DNA of 64,000 nucleotides from Altericroceibacterium spongiae (GCF_003610805.1 NZ_RAPF01000007.1:1-64000), one strand, 5' to 3'; counted from the first letter of the stretch, positions 45,744 to 55,602 are shown. The notes: generated by a model not told the origin, from the sequence alone. Numbers and translations are program-made.

Positions 45744-45798
45744 CGAATCTAACTCCTGTTCTGATTATGTGTCCTCCCCCGGAAAGCCGATCTCCCGA

Positions 45799-46485
45799 TC
45801 AGCTCGTCCAGAGCGGTGAATCCAACGTTTCCACGAAGGCTTTGTGCCGGGCCAGTTCCTCCTCACTGGCCGAATGCGGGCGGGGTGTACGAAATTCACG
45901 GTGGAGCGGACGGTCAGCAGCGGTCGTTACAACGTCGCGCACCGGCTCGACCGCTGCAAGCTCAAGTCCGATCTGTCTTCCGCCCGTAAGCTCCACATAG
46001 ACTTGTGCCAGCAATTCGGCATCGAGCAATGCGCCATGTTTCACACGGTGGCTGCGATCCACACCGTAACGACTACACAGGGCATCGAGTGTATGTTTAG
46101 CGCCGGGATGACGGCGGCGGGCAATACTCAACGTGTCGACCATCCGGTCAAGCGGCACGATCGGCAATGAACACATAGTCAGTTCGGCATTGAGAAAGCC
46201 GAAATCAAACTGGGCGTTATGGGCAATCAGCGGAGAGTCACCGATAAAATCGAGCAGATCCTGCACCGTATCGCGAAAAAGCGGCTTGTCGGACAAAAAA
46301 GCCTCAGACAATCCATGCACTTGCTCTGCTTCTGCGGGCATCGATCGTTCCGGGTTGTAATAAGCGTGGTAACTATTCCCGGTCGGAACCCGGTTGACGA
46401 GTTCTACACATCCCATTTCCACCAGCCGATCGCCGCTTTTCGGATCGAGCCCGGTCGTTTCTGTATCGAAAACAATCTCTCGCAT
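45799..46485 (-). CDS. dnaQ: DNA polymerase III epsilon subunit (proofreading exonuclease)
   Basis: A 228-residue 3'-5' exonuclease. The ExoI motif is FDTETTGLDP with Asp7 and Glu9; ExoII is HNAQFDFGFLNAEL; ExoIII is HGALLDAELLAQVYVEL. The C-terminal part links to the alpha subunit. It belongs to the leftward cluster dnaQ-coaE-aroE-maf-ppsR with small gaps, the canonical origin-left arrangement. Confidence 0.95.
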   Translation of the reverse strand: MREIVFDTETTGLDPKSGDRLVEMGCVELVNRVPTGNSYHAYYNPERSMPAEAEQVHGLSEAFLSDKPLFRDTVQDLLDFIGDSPLIAHNAQFDFGFLNAELTMCSLPIVPLDRMVDTLSIARRRHPGAKHTLDALCSRYGVDRSHRVKHGALLDAELLAQVYVELTGGRQIGLELAAVEPVRDVVTTAADRPLHREFRTPRPHSASEEELARHKAFVETLDSPLWTS

Positions 46486-46535
46486 GCTGGCAGTATCGTC
46501 TCACCCGATGAGACTGGCAAGGGGGCCTGTCTCGA

Positions 46536-47126
46536 TTATCCGGTCAGAGATTGCACGAGATTGGCAACAATCTCTTTAGTCTGGGTCAAACTGCATCCGG
46601 TATCGATCAGATAGTCAGCCTTTTCGCGTTTCTCCTCATCAGGCATCTGCATGGAAAGAATTTCGGCAAACCGTTCCGGAGTCATGCCTTGCCGGGCGAG
46701 CACACGGCGACGTTGTATCCCGGCATCTGCAGAAACGACCGCAACGGCATCGACATTTTTATCGCCGCCTTTTTCGAACAGAAGCGGTACATCGAACACG
46801 ACCAGTGGCTGACCTGCATGTTCAAACAAAAATTCTTCACGCTTCACATGAACTGCTGGGTGGATGATCGCTTCCAGCCTGGCAAGAGCTGCAGAATTCC
46901 CAAAGACACGGTGACCCAGTTCCGCCCGGTCAACACCATCCGCTCCGGTTGTACCGGGAAAAACACGTTCGATCGCAGAGACACAGGCTCCGCCAGGCCC
47001 CTGCAGTTTATGCACCTGTGCATCCGCATCGAAAACCGGCACCCCCAATTCACGAAACATCTCGGCAACGGTCGATTTGCCCATGCCAATGGATCCGGTC
47101 AGTCCAAGAATGAAAGGATGGCTCAT
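46536..47126 (-). CDS. coaE: Dephospho-CoA kinase
   Basis: Last step of CoA synthesis. 196 residues with Walker A GLTGSIGMGKST (7-18), DADAQVHKLQGPGG, and VFDVPLLFEKGGDKNVDAV. Its ATG overlaps the aroE stop by four bases. The lineage often groups coaE, dnaQ, aroE and maf. Confidence 0.95.
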   Translation of the reverse strand: MSHPFILGLTGSIGMGKSTVAEMFRELGVPVFDADAQVHKLQGPGGACVSAIERVFPGTTGADGVDRAELGHRVFGNSAALARLEAIIHPAVHVKREEFLFEHAGQPLVVFDVPLLFEKGGDKNVDAVAVVSADAGIQRRRVLARQGMTPERFAEILSMQMPDEEKREKADYLIDTGCSLTQTKEIVANLVQSLTG

Positions 47127-47995
47127 GCTGTCAGAATCGTTCGCAATTCGGCATCGTGCTCGTCCCGCAAAGGACGCTGCCCGAAGAAATGTTCAAATGC
47201 CTCGGCAGCCTGCCCGATCAGCATATTCAACCCGTCGATTGTCGGAAAACCCGCTTTCCGCGCCGCTTTAAGCAACGGTGTATCAAGCGGATGCGTCACG
47301 ATATCGTAGAAAATACTGCCTGGTGGTGCATGGCTGAGATCAAATTCAAGAGGCGGCTGCCCTGCCATACCGAGCGGGCTGGCATTGACGACCAGATCGA
47401 AAATGCCTTGCCGGTCATCGAATGCGAAATCCGTCCGATCGCCGAAATGGGCAAGAGAGACGACATGATGCGCGCCCTTCGGGTCCAGTTCATCGAGTAA
47501 AGCACGGGCCTTGTCAGGATTGCGTCCTGCCACAACCAGCACGGTATTTTCCCGCGCCAGAGCGGCAATAATGGCTCGCGCCGCGCCACCTGTGCCAAGG
47601 ACACGCGCCATACGGAAAAGATGCTGCCTTTCCAGGAAGGGCTTCAAAGGTTCGAGAAACCCACCTGCATCGGTATTGTAACCTATGAGAGATCCGTCTT
47701 CTCTGCGAACGATCGTATTTACAGCCCCAATGTCGCGGGCCAGAGGATCAAGCTGGTCGAGCAGAGGGATAACCGCCTGCTTATGCGGCATTGTCACATT
47801 GCATCCGCGCCATTGCGAATCCTGCCGCCGTTTAGCGAGATAAGCTTGCAGCTGATCACTAGGTACATGATGCGCACGATAATCAGCCTGAAGGCCAAGC
47901 TTGCCGATCCAGTAATTATGAATCGCTGGTGATTTAGACTGAGCAATCGGGTCGCCAATGACTTCGGCATAAATCCTGTCCGCCGGGCGGTTCAT
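47123..47995 (-). CDS. aroE: Shikimate dehydrogenase
   Basis: A 290-residue enzyme of aromatic amino-acid synthesis, reducing dehydroshikimate with NADPH. Motifs are [57 protein letters not shown] (nucleotide fold) and [10 protein letters not shown]. It overlaps maf and coaE at both ends by four bases. Confidence 0.95.
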   Translation of the reverse strand: MNRPADRIYAEVIGDPIAQSKSPAIHNYWIGKLGLQADYRAHHVPSDQLQAYLAKRRQDSQWRGCNVTMPHKQAVIPLLDQLDPLARDIGAVNTIVRREDGSLIGYNTDAGGFLEPLKPFLERQHLFRMARVLGTGGAARAIIAALARENTVLVVAGRNPDKARALLDELDPKGAHHVVSLAHFGDRTDFAFDDRQGIFDLVVNASPLGMAGQPPLEFDLSHAPPGSIFYDIVTHPLDTPLLKAARKAGFPTIDGLNMLIGQAAEAFEHFFGQRPLRDEHDAELRTILTA

Positions 47996-48576
47996 TGTAG
48001 CAGTTCTCCAAAATCACGCAGGGCACTCAGGACAGCCAAAAGGGGCATTCCCAGAACAGTGAAATGATCGCCTTCGATCCGCTCGAACAACTGAACGCCC
48101 AGCGCCTCTATTCGAAAAACCCCGACGCAATAGGAAACCTGTGGCCATTCCGCATCGAGATAAGACGATATAAATGCATCGGACAATTCGCGACAATGCA
48201 GGCGGGCAAGTGCATGATGACTCCACACGATATCATTGCCGCGCGCTAAAGCCGCAGCGCTGTGCAATTCCATGACCTTTCCCGAAAAGAAGCGCAGGTG
48301 ATCCTCTGCCTCCTCCCGGCTCGCAGGTTTATCGAACCGCCGTCCTTTGACGCTGACCAGTGAATCGCTGCCCAAAACGAGCGCTTCCGGTTTGTTTGCA
48401 GAGACAGCCAGCGCCTTGGCTTCTGCCAGCATCAGCGCAATTTGCGGCGGCTCGGCCTGTTCAAGCGATTCTTCGAGCGCGCGTTCATCGAGATGGGCAG
48501 GACATGCCTCGAAGGAGACACCGGCCGCTTCCAGCATCGCCTTCCGCGATCCGCTCTGAGAAGCGAGAATAATCAT
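47992..48576 (-). CDS. maf: Maf-family nucleotide pyrophosphatase
   Basis: A 194-residue enzyme that hydrolyses non-canonical or modified nucleoside triphosphates. It begins [19 protein letters not shown] (usual AS-x-SPRR), has [20 protein letters not shown] and the FEGMPL-type C-terminal area ([20 protein letters not shown]). The start motif is S-Q-S-G-S-R, a variant lacking the usual Pro-Arg, perhaps a subfamily difference. Confidence 0.92.
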   Translation of the reverse strand: MIILASQSGSRKAMLEAAGVSFEACPAHLDERALEESLEQAEPPQIALMLAEAKALAVSANKPEALVLGSDSLVSVKGRRFDKPASREEAEDHLRFFSGKVMELHSAAALARGNDIVWSHHALARLHCRELSDAFISSYLDAEWPQVSYCVGVFRIEALGVQLFERIEGDHFTVLGMPLLAVLSALRDFGELLQ

Positions 48577-49418
48577 ATCGGTTTGGGTCCAATCCGCGGC
48601 GGAATATCGCGCGCTTCGCGTTCATTATAGAGACGGATAATCGCCGCTGCCGTTTCCTCGATCGAGCGGCGTGTCACATCAATCACCGGCCAGCCATTAT
48701 CGGCAAACATACGGCGAGCGAAAGCCACCTCTTTTTCCACCCGGTCTTCATCGACATAAGCCGTTTCGGTGCCTTCATTGAGAGAGAGCAAGCGGTTCCG
48801 GCGAATCTGCACCAAACGGCGCGGCGCTGTCGTCAGGCCAACGATAAGCGGATGCCGCAACTGGAATAGCGAACGCGGCGGCGGACTTTCCACCACCAAT
48901 GGAATATTGGCCACCTTATAGCCACGATTGGCGAGATAGATGGAAGTGGGCGTTTTCGAACTCCGCGATACGCCGGCAAGCAGAATATCGGCCTCTTCCC
49001 ACTCTTCCCAGGCAATTCCGTCATCATGGGCGATAGTGAACTGGATTGCATCCACCCGTCGGAAATAGGCGTCATCCAGCGCATGCTGCCGCCCTGGCCG
49101 GCCGCGTGCTTCCTGCCCGAACAGTTCTTCCAGTGAAGAAGTCACGGCATCGAGCGCGGCAACATGCGGCAAGCCAAGCGCCCGGCATCGTTCTTCAAGC
49201 CGCTGGCGAATTTCAGGATTGACCAGAGTGAACAGAACGAGCCCCGGATTGGCAGCCAGTTCCTCAATAATACGATCGAGATGCTGATTGGAGCGAACCA
49301 TGGGCCAGAAATGACGAATGACATCGGCATTTTCGAACTGGGCCAGCGCTGCTTTTACGACCATTTCCAGCGTTTCGCCGGTCGAGTCAGAGAGCAAATG
49401 AAGATGCAGTCGGCTCAT
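48573..49418 (-). CDS. ppsR: Pyruvate, phosphate dikinase regulatory kinase/phosphorylase (DUF299)
   Basis: A 281-residue bifunctional regulator that adds and removes phosphate on PEP synthase or PPDK. The start at 49418 ([20 protein letters not shown]) fits the family; a longer frame to 49463 does not. The P-loop is [19 protein letters not shown]. In many alphaproteobacteria this gene borders the replication origin on the opposite side from hemE, as here. Confidence 0.92.
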   Translation of the reverse strand: MSRLHLHLLSDSTGETLEMVVKAALAQFENADVIRHFWPMVRSNQHLDRIIEELAANPGLVLFTLVNPEIRQRLEERCRALGLPHVAALDAVTSSLEELFGQEARGRPGRQHALDDAYFRRVDAIQFTIAHDDGIAWEEWEEADILLAGVSRSSKTPTSIYLANRGYKVANIPLVVESPPPRSLFQLRHPLIVGLTTAPRRLVQIRRNRLLSLNEGTETAYVDEDRVEKEVAFARRMFADNGWPVIDVTRRSIEETAAAIIRLYNEREARDIPPRIGPKPI

Positions 49419-49738
49419 GGAGCCCCTTTGTGCCGCTTGTGGATAGTCCCGGTCATAAACCACGGCATAGAGCTGCGGACAAGTTCGGGGATAGATTCAA
49501 TACCCACTCCTGAATGATTCGCCCGGCGCTTTCTGGACAGAAGAGGCAATCTTTCGACAGGGGGAGAACAGTGGGGATAAGAGTCGTTTGACTCAGTACG
49601 AATGCAGAGTCGCAGACTGGACTCCCCCTGTTCACTCAGGGAGAAATCGGGCAAGGCACCACGATCCCCAGTTTCCACAGGGCCAACAGACTCCAGAATC
49701 CTTTTTAAAGACTCATTATATTTTGATTGGACCACCCG
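49419..49738. other. Candidate chromosomal replication origin (oriC)
   Basis: A 320-bp gap between divergent ppsR and hemE, the location of the Caulobacter origin. DnaA-box-like sequences (consensus TGTGGATAA or TTATCCACA): TGTGGATAG at 49438-49446 (8/9), TGGGGATAA at 49572-49580 (8/9) and GTTTCCACA at 49671-49679 (7/9). An A+T-rich segment at 49697-49730 (CTTTTTAAAG ... ATTATATTTTGATT) could unwind. TTAA-N7-TTAT at 49705-49719 is one base short of a CtrA box. Genes diverge from this gap on both sides. Position is the main evidence; no GC-skew calculation was run. Confidence 0.65.
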
Positions 49739-50764
49739 ATGCCCGGCCTTCTTCTCGACACTTTAAACGGACAAAAATCCAGACAACGCCCGATCTGGCT
49801 CATGCGGCAAGCTGGCCGGTATTTGCCCGAATATCGTGAGTTGCGTGCCAATAAGGGGGGCTTTCTTGAACTGGTCTATGACTGCTCGGCCGCGGCTGAA
49901 GTAACGATACAACCCGTCCGGCGTTTCGGTATGGACGGGGCTATTCTGTTTTCGGACATTCTGATCGTACCTCACGCTATGGGCCAGAATCTGGCGTTCC
50001 TGGCAGGTGAGGGACCCAAGCTCTCGCCAGCGCTGGTTGATCACGCCTTGAGTGAGCTTGAAATGGTGCCTGAACGCCTTGCCCCGATTTACAGGACGGT
50101 TTCGCTGGTTCGTGACCAGCTCGGACCCGAAACAACCTTACTAGGCTTTGCCGGCAGTCCCTGGACGGTCGCAACTTATATGGTTGCAGGCGAGGGCAGT
50201 CGCGATCAGCATGTAGCCCGCAGTATGGCCTATCGCGATCCAGCTGCTTTTCAGGCTATCATCGATTCCATTATCGAAGTGACCGTCGATTATCTGAGTG
50301 GGCAAATTACAGCCGGTGCCGAAGCGATCCAGCTATTCGACAGCTGGTCCGGCACACTGGCACCGGACGAATTCGAACGCTGGGTTATTGGTCCCAATGC
50401 CGCGATCACTGCGCAAATCAAGATTCGTCATCCCGATATTCCGGTCATTGGATTTCCGAAAGGTGCGGGCGCCAAACTGGTTTCTTATGTGAAAGAAACC
50501 GGAATCGATGCGGTGGGAGTAGACGAGACTGTTGACCCGCTCTGGGCTTCCCATGCATTGCCTTCCGATCTGCCGGTTCAGGGCAATCTCGACCCGCTTT
50601 TATTGCTGGCAGGCAATATGGAGCTGGAAAAACGGGCCACCTACATTCTTGAAGCTTTCGCCGATCGCCCGCATATCTTCAATCTCGGCCATGGAATCGA
50701 CCGTCACACCCCCATCGCTCATGTCGAGCGCCTGCTTGCGACGATCCGAGATTGGCAGGGATGA
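49739..50764 (+). CDS. hemE: Uroporphyrinogen decarboxylase
   Basis: Converts uroporphyrinogen III to coproporphyrinogen III in heme synthesis. 341 residues from the ATG at 49739 (a TTG 12 bases earlier is possible). Motifs are RPIWLMRQAGRYLPEYRELR, FSDILIVPHAMGQNL, GFAGSPWTVATYMVAGEGS, and the IQLFDSWSGTLAPDEFERW segment with the catalytic Asp region. No clear ribosome binding site is seen, which suggests leaderless or weakly initiated translation. Confidence 0.96.
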   Translation: MPGLLLDTLNGQKSRQRPIWLMRQAGRYLPEYRELRANKGGFLELVYDCSAAAEVTIQPVRRFGMDGAILFSDILIVPHAMGQNLAFLAGEGPKLSPALVDHALSELEMVPERLAPIYRTVSLVRDQLGPETTLLGFAGSPWTVATYMVAGEGSRDQHVARSMAYRDPAAFQAIIDSIIEVTVDYLSGQITAGAEAIQLFDSWSGTLAPDEFERWVIGPNAAITAQIKIRHPDIPVIGFPKGAGAKLVSYVKETGIDAVGVDETVDPLWASHALPSDLPVQGNLDPLLLLAGNMELEKRATYILEAFADRPHIFNLGHGIDRHTPIAHVERLLATIRDWQG

Positions 50765-50796
50765 CTTACAGCGATTAAAGGCCTAAGGCGCGTTTC

Positions 50797-51240
50797 ATGC
50801 AGGACATGCTTTCCATGATTTATCTCTGGCTGAAAGCCGGTCACATCATTTTCGTCATTTTCTGGATGGCGGGGCTCTTCATGCTTCCGCGCTATTTCAT
50901 CTATCATCAGGAATGCGCGCCGGATTCGCCGGAGAATGATCTTTGGATCGAGCGGGAAAGCAAACTGCGTAAAATCATCCTGACGCCGTCGCTGATCGTA
51001 GTCTGGATTCTGGGTATCGCCCTGGCTTCTTCCATCAATGCGTGGAGTGAGGGATGGCTGCATGCCAAGCTGGCTCTGGTTCTCCTGCTCACCGGCTATC
51101 ACGGCTGGATGGTGTCCTATTCGAAAAAGCTGGCTGAGGGAAAACGGACTCTGTCGGGTAAGACATTGCGGATGCTGAACGAGATTCCCGGTGTGACCGT
51201 TGCGCTTATTGTGATTCTGGTTATCGTGAAGCCGTTCTGA
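50797..51240 (+). CDS. hemJ: HemJ-type protoporphyrinogen oxidase
   Basis: A 147-residue membrane protein that oxidises protoporphyrinogen IX to protoporphyrin IX, with four helices (LKAGHIIFVIFWMAGLFML; IILTPSLIVVWILGIALAS; LHAKLALVLLLTGYHG; GVTVALIVILVIVKP). His16 and the Lys of LHAKL match family residues thought to bind heme. It follows hemE by 32 bp, and the two heme genes are likely co-transcribed. Confidence 0.88.
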   Translation: MQDMLSMIYLWLKAGHIIFVIFWMAGLFMLPRYFIYHQECAPDSPENDLWIERESKLRKIILTPSLIVVWILGIALASSINAWSEGWLHAKLALVLLLTGYHGWMVSYSKKLAEGKRTLSGKTLRMLNEIPGVTVALIVILVIVKPF

Positions 51241-51336
51241 ATTCAAAACCGGTAATCGGGTTTTCTGGCAGTCCTGTCATGCGATCCGTTCAGCGTGTTT
51301 TCGGCCCGATCGGAAACTGAAACGGCTTCTTGTGAA

Positions 51337-51365
51337 TTGACCTCGATCCAAGACATGCCTATTTA
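51337..51365 (+). promoter_or_regulatory. rho promoter
   Basis: TTGACC (51337-51342), a 17-base spacer and TATTTA (51360-51365) form a good sigma-70-type promoter about 100 bp upstream of rho. Confidence 0.6.
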
Positions 51366-51383
51366 AGAACTGATCCGGCTGAT

Positions 51384-51403
51384 GGTTGCCATTCACGGCA
51401 ACC
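51384..51403 (+). promoter_or_regulatory. rho leader hairpin
   Basis: GGTTGCC (51384-51390) pairs perfectly with GGCAACC (51397-51403) over a 6-base loop. The leader between the promoter and the rho ATG (51466) is about 95 bases. Such leaders can mediate Rho autoregulation; here only the hairpin is seen. Confidence 0.45.
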
Positions 51404-51465
51404 AGGCCTGCTTTCCCCAAGCCCATAGGTCCGCCGGCACCTCTTCCTTTTAGTGGATACCCACA

Positions 51466-52722
51466 ATGCATTTGAAAGAACTTAAGAAACGGGCGCCGGC
51501 TGAGCTGGTGTCCATGGCTGAAGAAATGGGCGTTGAAGCCGCCTCGACCATGCGCCGCCAGGACCTCATGTTCGCCATTCTCAAGGAAGTGGCGGATGAC
51601 GGGGAGGAAATTCTCGGCGTGGGAACGATTGAAGTCCTGTCTGATGGTTTCGGCTTTCTGCGCTCACCTGAAGCGAATTATCTCGCTGGTCCCGACGATA
51701 TCTATGTCTCTCCCAATCAGGTCCGTAAATGGGGTCTGAGGACCGGTGACACGGTTGAAGGAGAAATCCGGGCCCCCCGGGATGGGGAGCGGTATTTCGC
51801 TCTCACGAAGCTTCTGAAGGTCAATTTCGATGAACCTGAAGCAGTCCGTCATCGGACCAATTTCGATAACCTCACACCACTTTATCCTGAAAACCGCCTG
51901 AATCTCGATACGGTCGATCCGACTGTGAAGGATAAGTCTGCCCGGGTGATCGATCTGATTTCACCTCAGGGCAAGGGGCAGCGTTCGCTTATCGTTGCGC
52001 CGCCACGCACTGGTAAAACGGTATTGTTGCAGAATATCGCCAAGGCGATCACCGATAATCATCCGGAAGTTTTTCTGATCGTGCTGCTCGTTGATGAGCG
52101 CCCGGAAGAAGTTACCGACATGCAACGTTCGGTGAATGGTGAAGTCATTTCCTCTACATTCGACGAACCGGCACAGCGCCATGTGCAGGTCGCCGAAATG
52201 GTGATCGAGAAGGCCAAGCGTCTTGTCGAACACAAAAAGGATGTGGTGATCCTGCTCGATTCCATTACGCGCCTTGGCCGCGCCTATAACACCGTTGTGC
52301 CCAGTTCGGGCAAGGTGCTGACCGGCGGTGTCGATGCCAATGCACTTCAGCGCCCGAAGCGTTTCTTCGGTGCAGCGCGTAATATCGAAGAGGGTGGGTC
52401 GCTCTCCATCATCGCTACCGCACTGATCGATACAGGCAGCCGTATGGACGAGGTGATCTTCGAAGAATTCAAGGGCACCGGTAACAGCGAAATCGTGCTC
52501 GACCGTAAGGTGGCCGATAAGCGTATCTTCCCGGCTCTCGATGTCGGCAAGTCCGGAACGCGTAAGGAAGAGCTTCTGGTCGGTAAGGATCAGCTCTCCA
52601 AAATGTGGGTGCTGCGCCGTATTCTCATGCAGATGGGCACAGTGGATGCAATGGAATTCCTGCTTGATAAGATGAAGGATTCAAAGACCAATGAAGACTT
52701 CTTCACCACAATGAATCAGTAA
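51466..52722 (+). CDS. rho: Transcription termination factor Rho
   Basis: The 418-residue ATP-dependent RNA translocase that ends transcription. It has the N-terminal RNA-binding domain ([40 protein letters not shown]), Walker A APPRTGKT, Walker [17 protein letters not shown], and the R- and Q-loop region [19 protein letters not shown]. Full length and intact. It has its own promoter after hemJ. Confidence 0.98.
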   Translation: MHLKELKKRAPAELVSMAEEMGVEAASTMRRQDLMFAILKEVADDGEEILGVGTIEVLSDGFGFLRSPEANYLAGPDDIYVSPNQVRKWGLRTGDTVEGEIRAPRDGERYFALTKLLKVNFDEPEAVRHRTNFDNLTPLYPENRLNLDTVDPTVKDKSARVIDLISPQGKGQRSLIVAPPRTGKTVLLQNIAKAITDNHPEVFLIVLLVDERPEEVTDMQRSVNGEVISSTFDEPAQRHVQVAEMVIEKAKRLVEHKKDVVILLDSITRLGRAYNTVVPSSGKVLTGGVDANALQRPKRFFGAARNIEEGGSLSIIATALIDTGSRMDEVIFEEFKGTGNSEIVLDRKVADKRIFPALDVGKSGTRKEELLVGKDQLSKMWVLRRILMQMGTVDAMEFLLDKMKDSKTNEDFFTTMNQ

Positions 52723-52743
52723 ATCCGGTTCAGACCGGGGATG

Positions 52744-52781
52744 AAAAAAGCCGCTAACTCATATGGAGATAGCGGCTTTTT
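52744..52781. terminator. Bidirectional terminator between rho and the glutamate-synthase-like gene
   Basis: AAAAAAGCCGCTA (52744-52756) is mirrored by TAGCGGCTTTTT (52770-52781). The 7-bp G+C stem has an A run on the left and a T run on the right, so it can terminate rho and the convergent minus-strand gene. Confidence 0.85.
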
Positions 52782-52829
52782 ATTATCTTTATAAAACAGA
52801 TGTTTACCGCACTATATGCTGCACAAAAA

Positions 52830-54452
52830 TTATGGAATAACGGGTCGAAAACTGGCTGCCTGAGCGGCTTTCCAATGCCGGGAATACTGAGTGCTGTCCG
52901 CATCCTTCAGCAATGCTCCCCTCGTCAGGAATTCATAGAACTGGTCGATGGAATCGGAGCGCACAGTGTTCCAGCGTTGTCCGATATGAGTGGGTTTGAT
53001 TTCCCAGGGTGTATCGAGACCCATAGCAACGACGATCTGATGCAAACCTCTCAGAGTTTCTTTCTGATAGCGGGCCACACGAGACGCTTTGTCTTCCACC
53101 ACCAGTCCTCGCTGCCGTGTCATATCCTGTGTGGCAATGCCCGTCGGGCAGGTATCGGTGTGGCAGCGCATCGACTGGACGCAGCCCAAGGCGAACATGA
53201 AAGCGCGTGCGGCATTGCACCAATCCGCACCCAGACCCATTTGCATCGCCATATCGGCTCCGGAATGGACTTTGCCACTGGCAGCGATTTTGACCTCATC
53301 CTTGAGATCGCAACCGATCAGAGCGTTACGCACCATAATCACACCTTCGCGCAAGGGGAGGCCCACACGGTTTGAGAGCTCTACCGGAGCGGCCCCTGTA
53401 CCGCCTTCCGCTCCGTCGACCGTGATGAAGTCCAGACGAATGCCTGTTTCGAGCATTGCTTTCATCACAGCAAAAACTTCATGGGGTTGCCCGACACAGA
53501 GCTTGATACCTACTGGCTTACCACCGGACAAATCGCGCAGACGGGCGGCCCATTCGACCATTTCTATCGGTGTCCCAAAGGCCGAATGGCCAGCCGGTGA
53601 AACACAGTCCTTTCCTTTGGGGACTTGCCGGGCATCAGCGATTTCCTGTGTCACCTTGCTGCCGGGCAGCATTCCGCCATGACCCGGTTTGGCACCCTGG
53701 CTGAGCTTGATTTCGATCATGCGTACCTGATCGTTTTGTGCGGTCTCCTGAAAACGATCCGGACAGAACTGGCCATCATCGGTGCGACAGCCGAAATAGC
53801 CGCTTCCTAGCTCCCAGACGAGATCGCCGCCATGGGATTTGTGGTAACGTGAAAGCCCGCCTTCGCCGGTATCATGATAGAAGTTACCGATCTTTGCACC
53901 TTTATTGAGCGCCATAATGGCATTGGCAGACAGCGCTCCGAAGCTCATGGCAGAAATATTGAGCAGGGAGGCGTTATAGGGCTTTGTGCATTGGGTCGAC
54001 CCGACCTTTGCTCGCCACTCCTTGGGCAGATCCTCTTTCGGTTTGATGGAGTGATTCAGCCATTCATATTCGTCGGAATAAACATCCAGCTCGGTGCCAA
54101 AAGGATGTGAATCCAGTTCACCCTTGGCACGGGCATAGATTAGCGCTCTTTCATCATGATTGAAGGGGCGTCCTTCCAGATCGCTTTCAACGATATAGCT
54201 GCGTAAAAAGGGCCGTAAATCTTCCATCATCCAGCGGAAGCGTGCGATCAGGGGATAGTTTCGTCTGAGCGTGTGTTTCTGTTGGAAGCTATCCCACAGG
54301 GCGATGCCCAAAAGCGGCAGCAATATTATCAGCGACCACAGGGCGTGGCCTGCATATAGCAGTGCTGCCAGAGACAGCACTGCCAGAACCGCAAGAGGTA
54401 TGAAACGGCGAAACAGGTTGGCTGATGAGCGCCAGTTAGCATGGTTATGCAT
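52830..54452 (-). CDS. FMN-binding glutamate-synthase-family protein
   Basis: A 540-residue protein with two N-terminal hydrophobic segments (FIPLAVLAVLSLAALLYAGH, LWSLIILLPLLGIALW) and a cytosolic glutamate-synthase-type FMN/TIM-barrel domain (ALSANAIMALNKGAKIG, TDDGQFCPDRFQETAQNDQV, GGKPVGIKLCVGQPHEV, FITVDGAEGGTGAAPVELS). CHTDTCPTGIATQD holds the cysteines that would bind a cluster. Membrane-bound relatives of GltB are known but the reaction is unsettled. It converges with rho. Confidence 0.88.
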   Translation of the reverse strand: MHNHANWRSSANLFRRFIPLAVLAVLSLAALLYAGHALWSLIILLPLLGIALWDSFQQKHTLRRNYPLIARFRWMMEDLRPFLRSYIVESDLEGRPFNHDERALIYARAKGELDSHPFGTELDVYSDEYEWLNHSIKPKEDLPKEWRAKVGSTQCTKPYNASLLNISAMSFGALSANAIMALNKGAKIGNFYHDTGEGGLSRYHKSHGGDLVWELGSGYFGCRTDDGQFCPDRFQETAQNDQVRMIEIKLSQGAKPGHGGMLPGSKVTQEIADARQVPKGKDCVSPAGHSAFGTPIEMVEWAARLRDLSGGKPVGIKLCVGQPHEVFAVMKAMLETGIRLDFITVDGAEGGTGAAPVELSNRVGLPLREGVIMVRNALIGCDLKDEVKIAASGKVHSGADMAMQMGLGADWCNAARAFMFALGCVQSMRCHTDTCPTGIATQDMTRQRGLVVEDKASRVARYQKETLRGLHQIVVAMGLDTPWEIKPTHIGQRWNTVRSDSIDQFYEFLTRGALLKDADSTQYSRHWKAAQAASFRPVIP

Positions 54453-54470
54453 GGTCCATCGCTGCCTGTG

Positions 54471-55169
54471 TCAGGCGAGGTGAGTGGCGAAAAAATCTGC
54501 GGTTCGCTTATCGGCGAGCTGGGCGGCTTCCTCGCTCCGGCGTTTGCCGAATTCGGTAGCGAAGCCGTGATCGAGCCCCTGATAATCGTAGAGCGTGACG
54601 CGCGGATGATCGGCGAGGCCCTCATGCATTTTAGCCTGGGTTTCCTTATCGACGAATCCGTCCTCCGTCGGAATATGAAGCAGAAGAGGTTTGGCGATGG
54701 ATTCCTTTTCGCCCAGCAACCCGTCGATCCCGACACCGTAATAACCCACTGTGGCATCGCAATCGGTGCGCGATGCCGTCATATAAGCGAGGCGTCCGCC
54801 GAGGCAGTAACCTACGGCGCCAACCTTGCTGCATCCTTCCTTGTCGCGCAGATATTTGATCGAAGCCTCGATATCGCGAATGCCCTGATCCTGATCGAAT
54901 TTTCCCATCAGATCGAAGGCTTGCTGCAATTCCTGTTCGATGTCGGGATCGAGCTCGATACCGGGTTCGAGGCGCCAGAACAGATCCGGTGCGAGTGCAA
55001 TATAACCTTGTTCTGCCAGTTTATCGCATTTGCGGCGAATGCCTGCATTCACGCCGAAAATTTCCTGAATAACGATAATGGCGGCTTTAGCTGTGCTGTC
55101 CGGTCGCGCGATATAGGCGGAAAATTCAGCCGATCCATCAAGGGTGGAAATGTTGATATTGGCGCTCAT
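54471..55169 (-). CDS. Dienelactone hydrolase-family protein
   Basis: A 232-residue alpha/beta-hydrolase with Cys nucleophile (AVGYCLGGRLAY, Cys122), Glu36 (IQEIFG), and the DHGFA His201 with Asp170 (TEDGFVD). It matches dienelactone hydrolases of aromatic degradation, but similar proteins act on other esters. The start at 55169 (MSANINISTLDG) is chosen because the frame upstream is not homologous. It lies 18 bp from the glutamate-synthase-like gene, on the same strand. Confidence 0.9.
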   Translation of the reverse strand: MSANINISTLDGSAEFSAYIARPDSTAKAAIIVIQEIFGVNAGIRRKCDKLAEQGYIALAPDLFWRLEPGIELDPDIEQELQQAFDLMGKFDQDQGIRDIEASIKYLRDKEGCSKVGAVGYCLGGRLAYMTASRTDCDATVGYYGVGIDGLLGEKESIAKPLLLHIPTEDGFVDKETQAKMHEGLADHPRVTLYDYQGLDHGFATEFGKRRSEEAAQLADKRTADFFATHLA

Positions 55170-55271
55170 ATAAGAATCTCCCGGAAAGGTTTTCGGTTCA
55201 AGGGTCCTTTTAATCATACGCCGCTTAAAGGGCCATGTTCCGATGTGCCGCCCGTGGCAGGAGAGATAACC

Positions 55272-55565
55272 ATGAAAGTGAATATCGAAATAGATTGCAC
55301 CCCAGAAGAGGCGCGCCGCTTCATGGGTCTGCCCGATGTCGAGAAGGCCAATGAAGTCTATCTGGAACATATCGCCAAGGCGATGAAAGGCGTTTCCAAT
55401 GCCGATCAGTTGCAGGAATATGCTAAACAGCTCGCGCCAATGGGGCAGTTCGGGATGAAGTTGTTCCAGAATCTGATGGAGAACAGCACGGCGTTCAATG
55501 AAGGAATGAACAAGTCCGGAGCGACCGGACAGCGCCCGAAGAATGACGATGCAAAGAAGGATTGA
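55272..55565 (+). CDS. DUF6489-type small protein
   Basis: A 97-residue protein beginning KVNIEIDCTPEEARRFMGLP, which matches small sphingomonad proteins annotated DUF6489. A helical middle (VYLEHIAKAMKGVSNADQL) and a charged tail follow. The ATG at 55272 has GAGAG just upstream; longer frames read antisense through the hydrolase gene. It lies 37 bp upstream of mnmE on the same strand, perhaps co-transcribed. Confidence 0.75.
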   Translation: MKVNIEIDCTPEEARRFMGLPDVEKANEVYLEHIAKAMKGVSNADQLQEYAKQLAPMGQFGMKLFQNLMENSTAFNEGMNKSGATGQRPKNDDAKKD

Positions 55566-55602
55566 AGCTGACGGGCTTTGCTCTCGGAGCTAAAGCCTCA
55601 CT

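Noticed and set aside
49705-49719. TTAA-N7-TTAT, one base short of a CtrA box, in the oriC candidate
   Set aside because: A single near-match in A+T-rich DNA is expected by chance; it is mentioned only as supporting detail.
54441-55271. Long plus-strand open frame upstream of the DUF6489 start
   Set aside because: It is antisense to the dienelactone hydrolase gene, whose catalytic motifs are clear; only the last 97 codons look coding.
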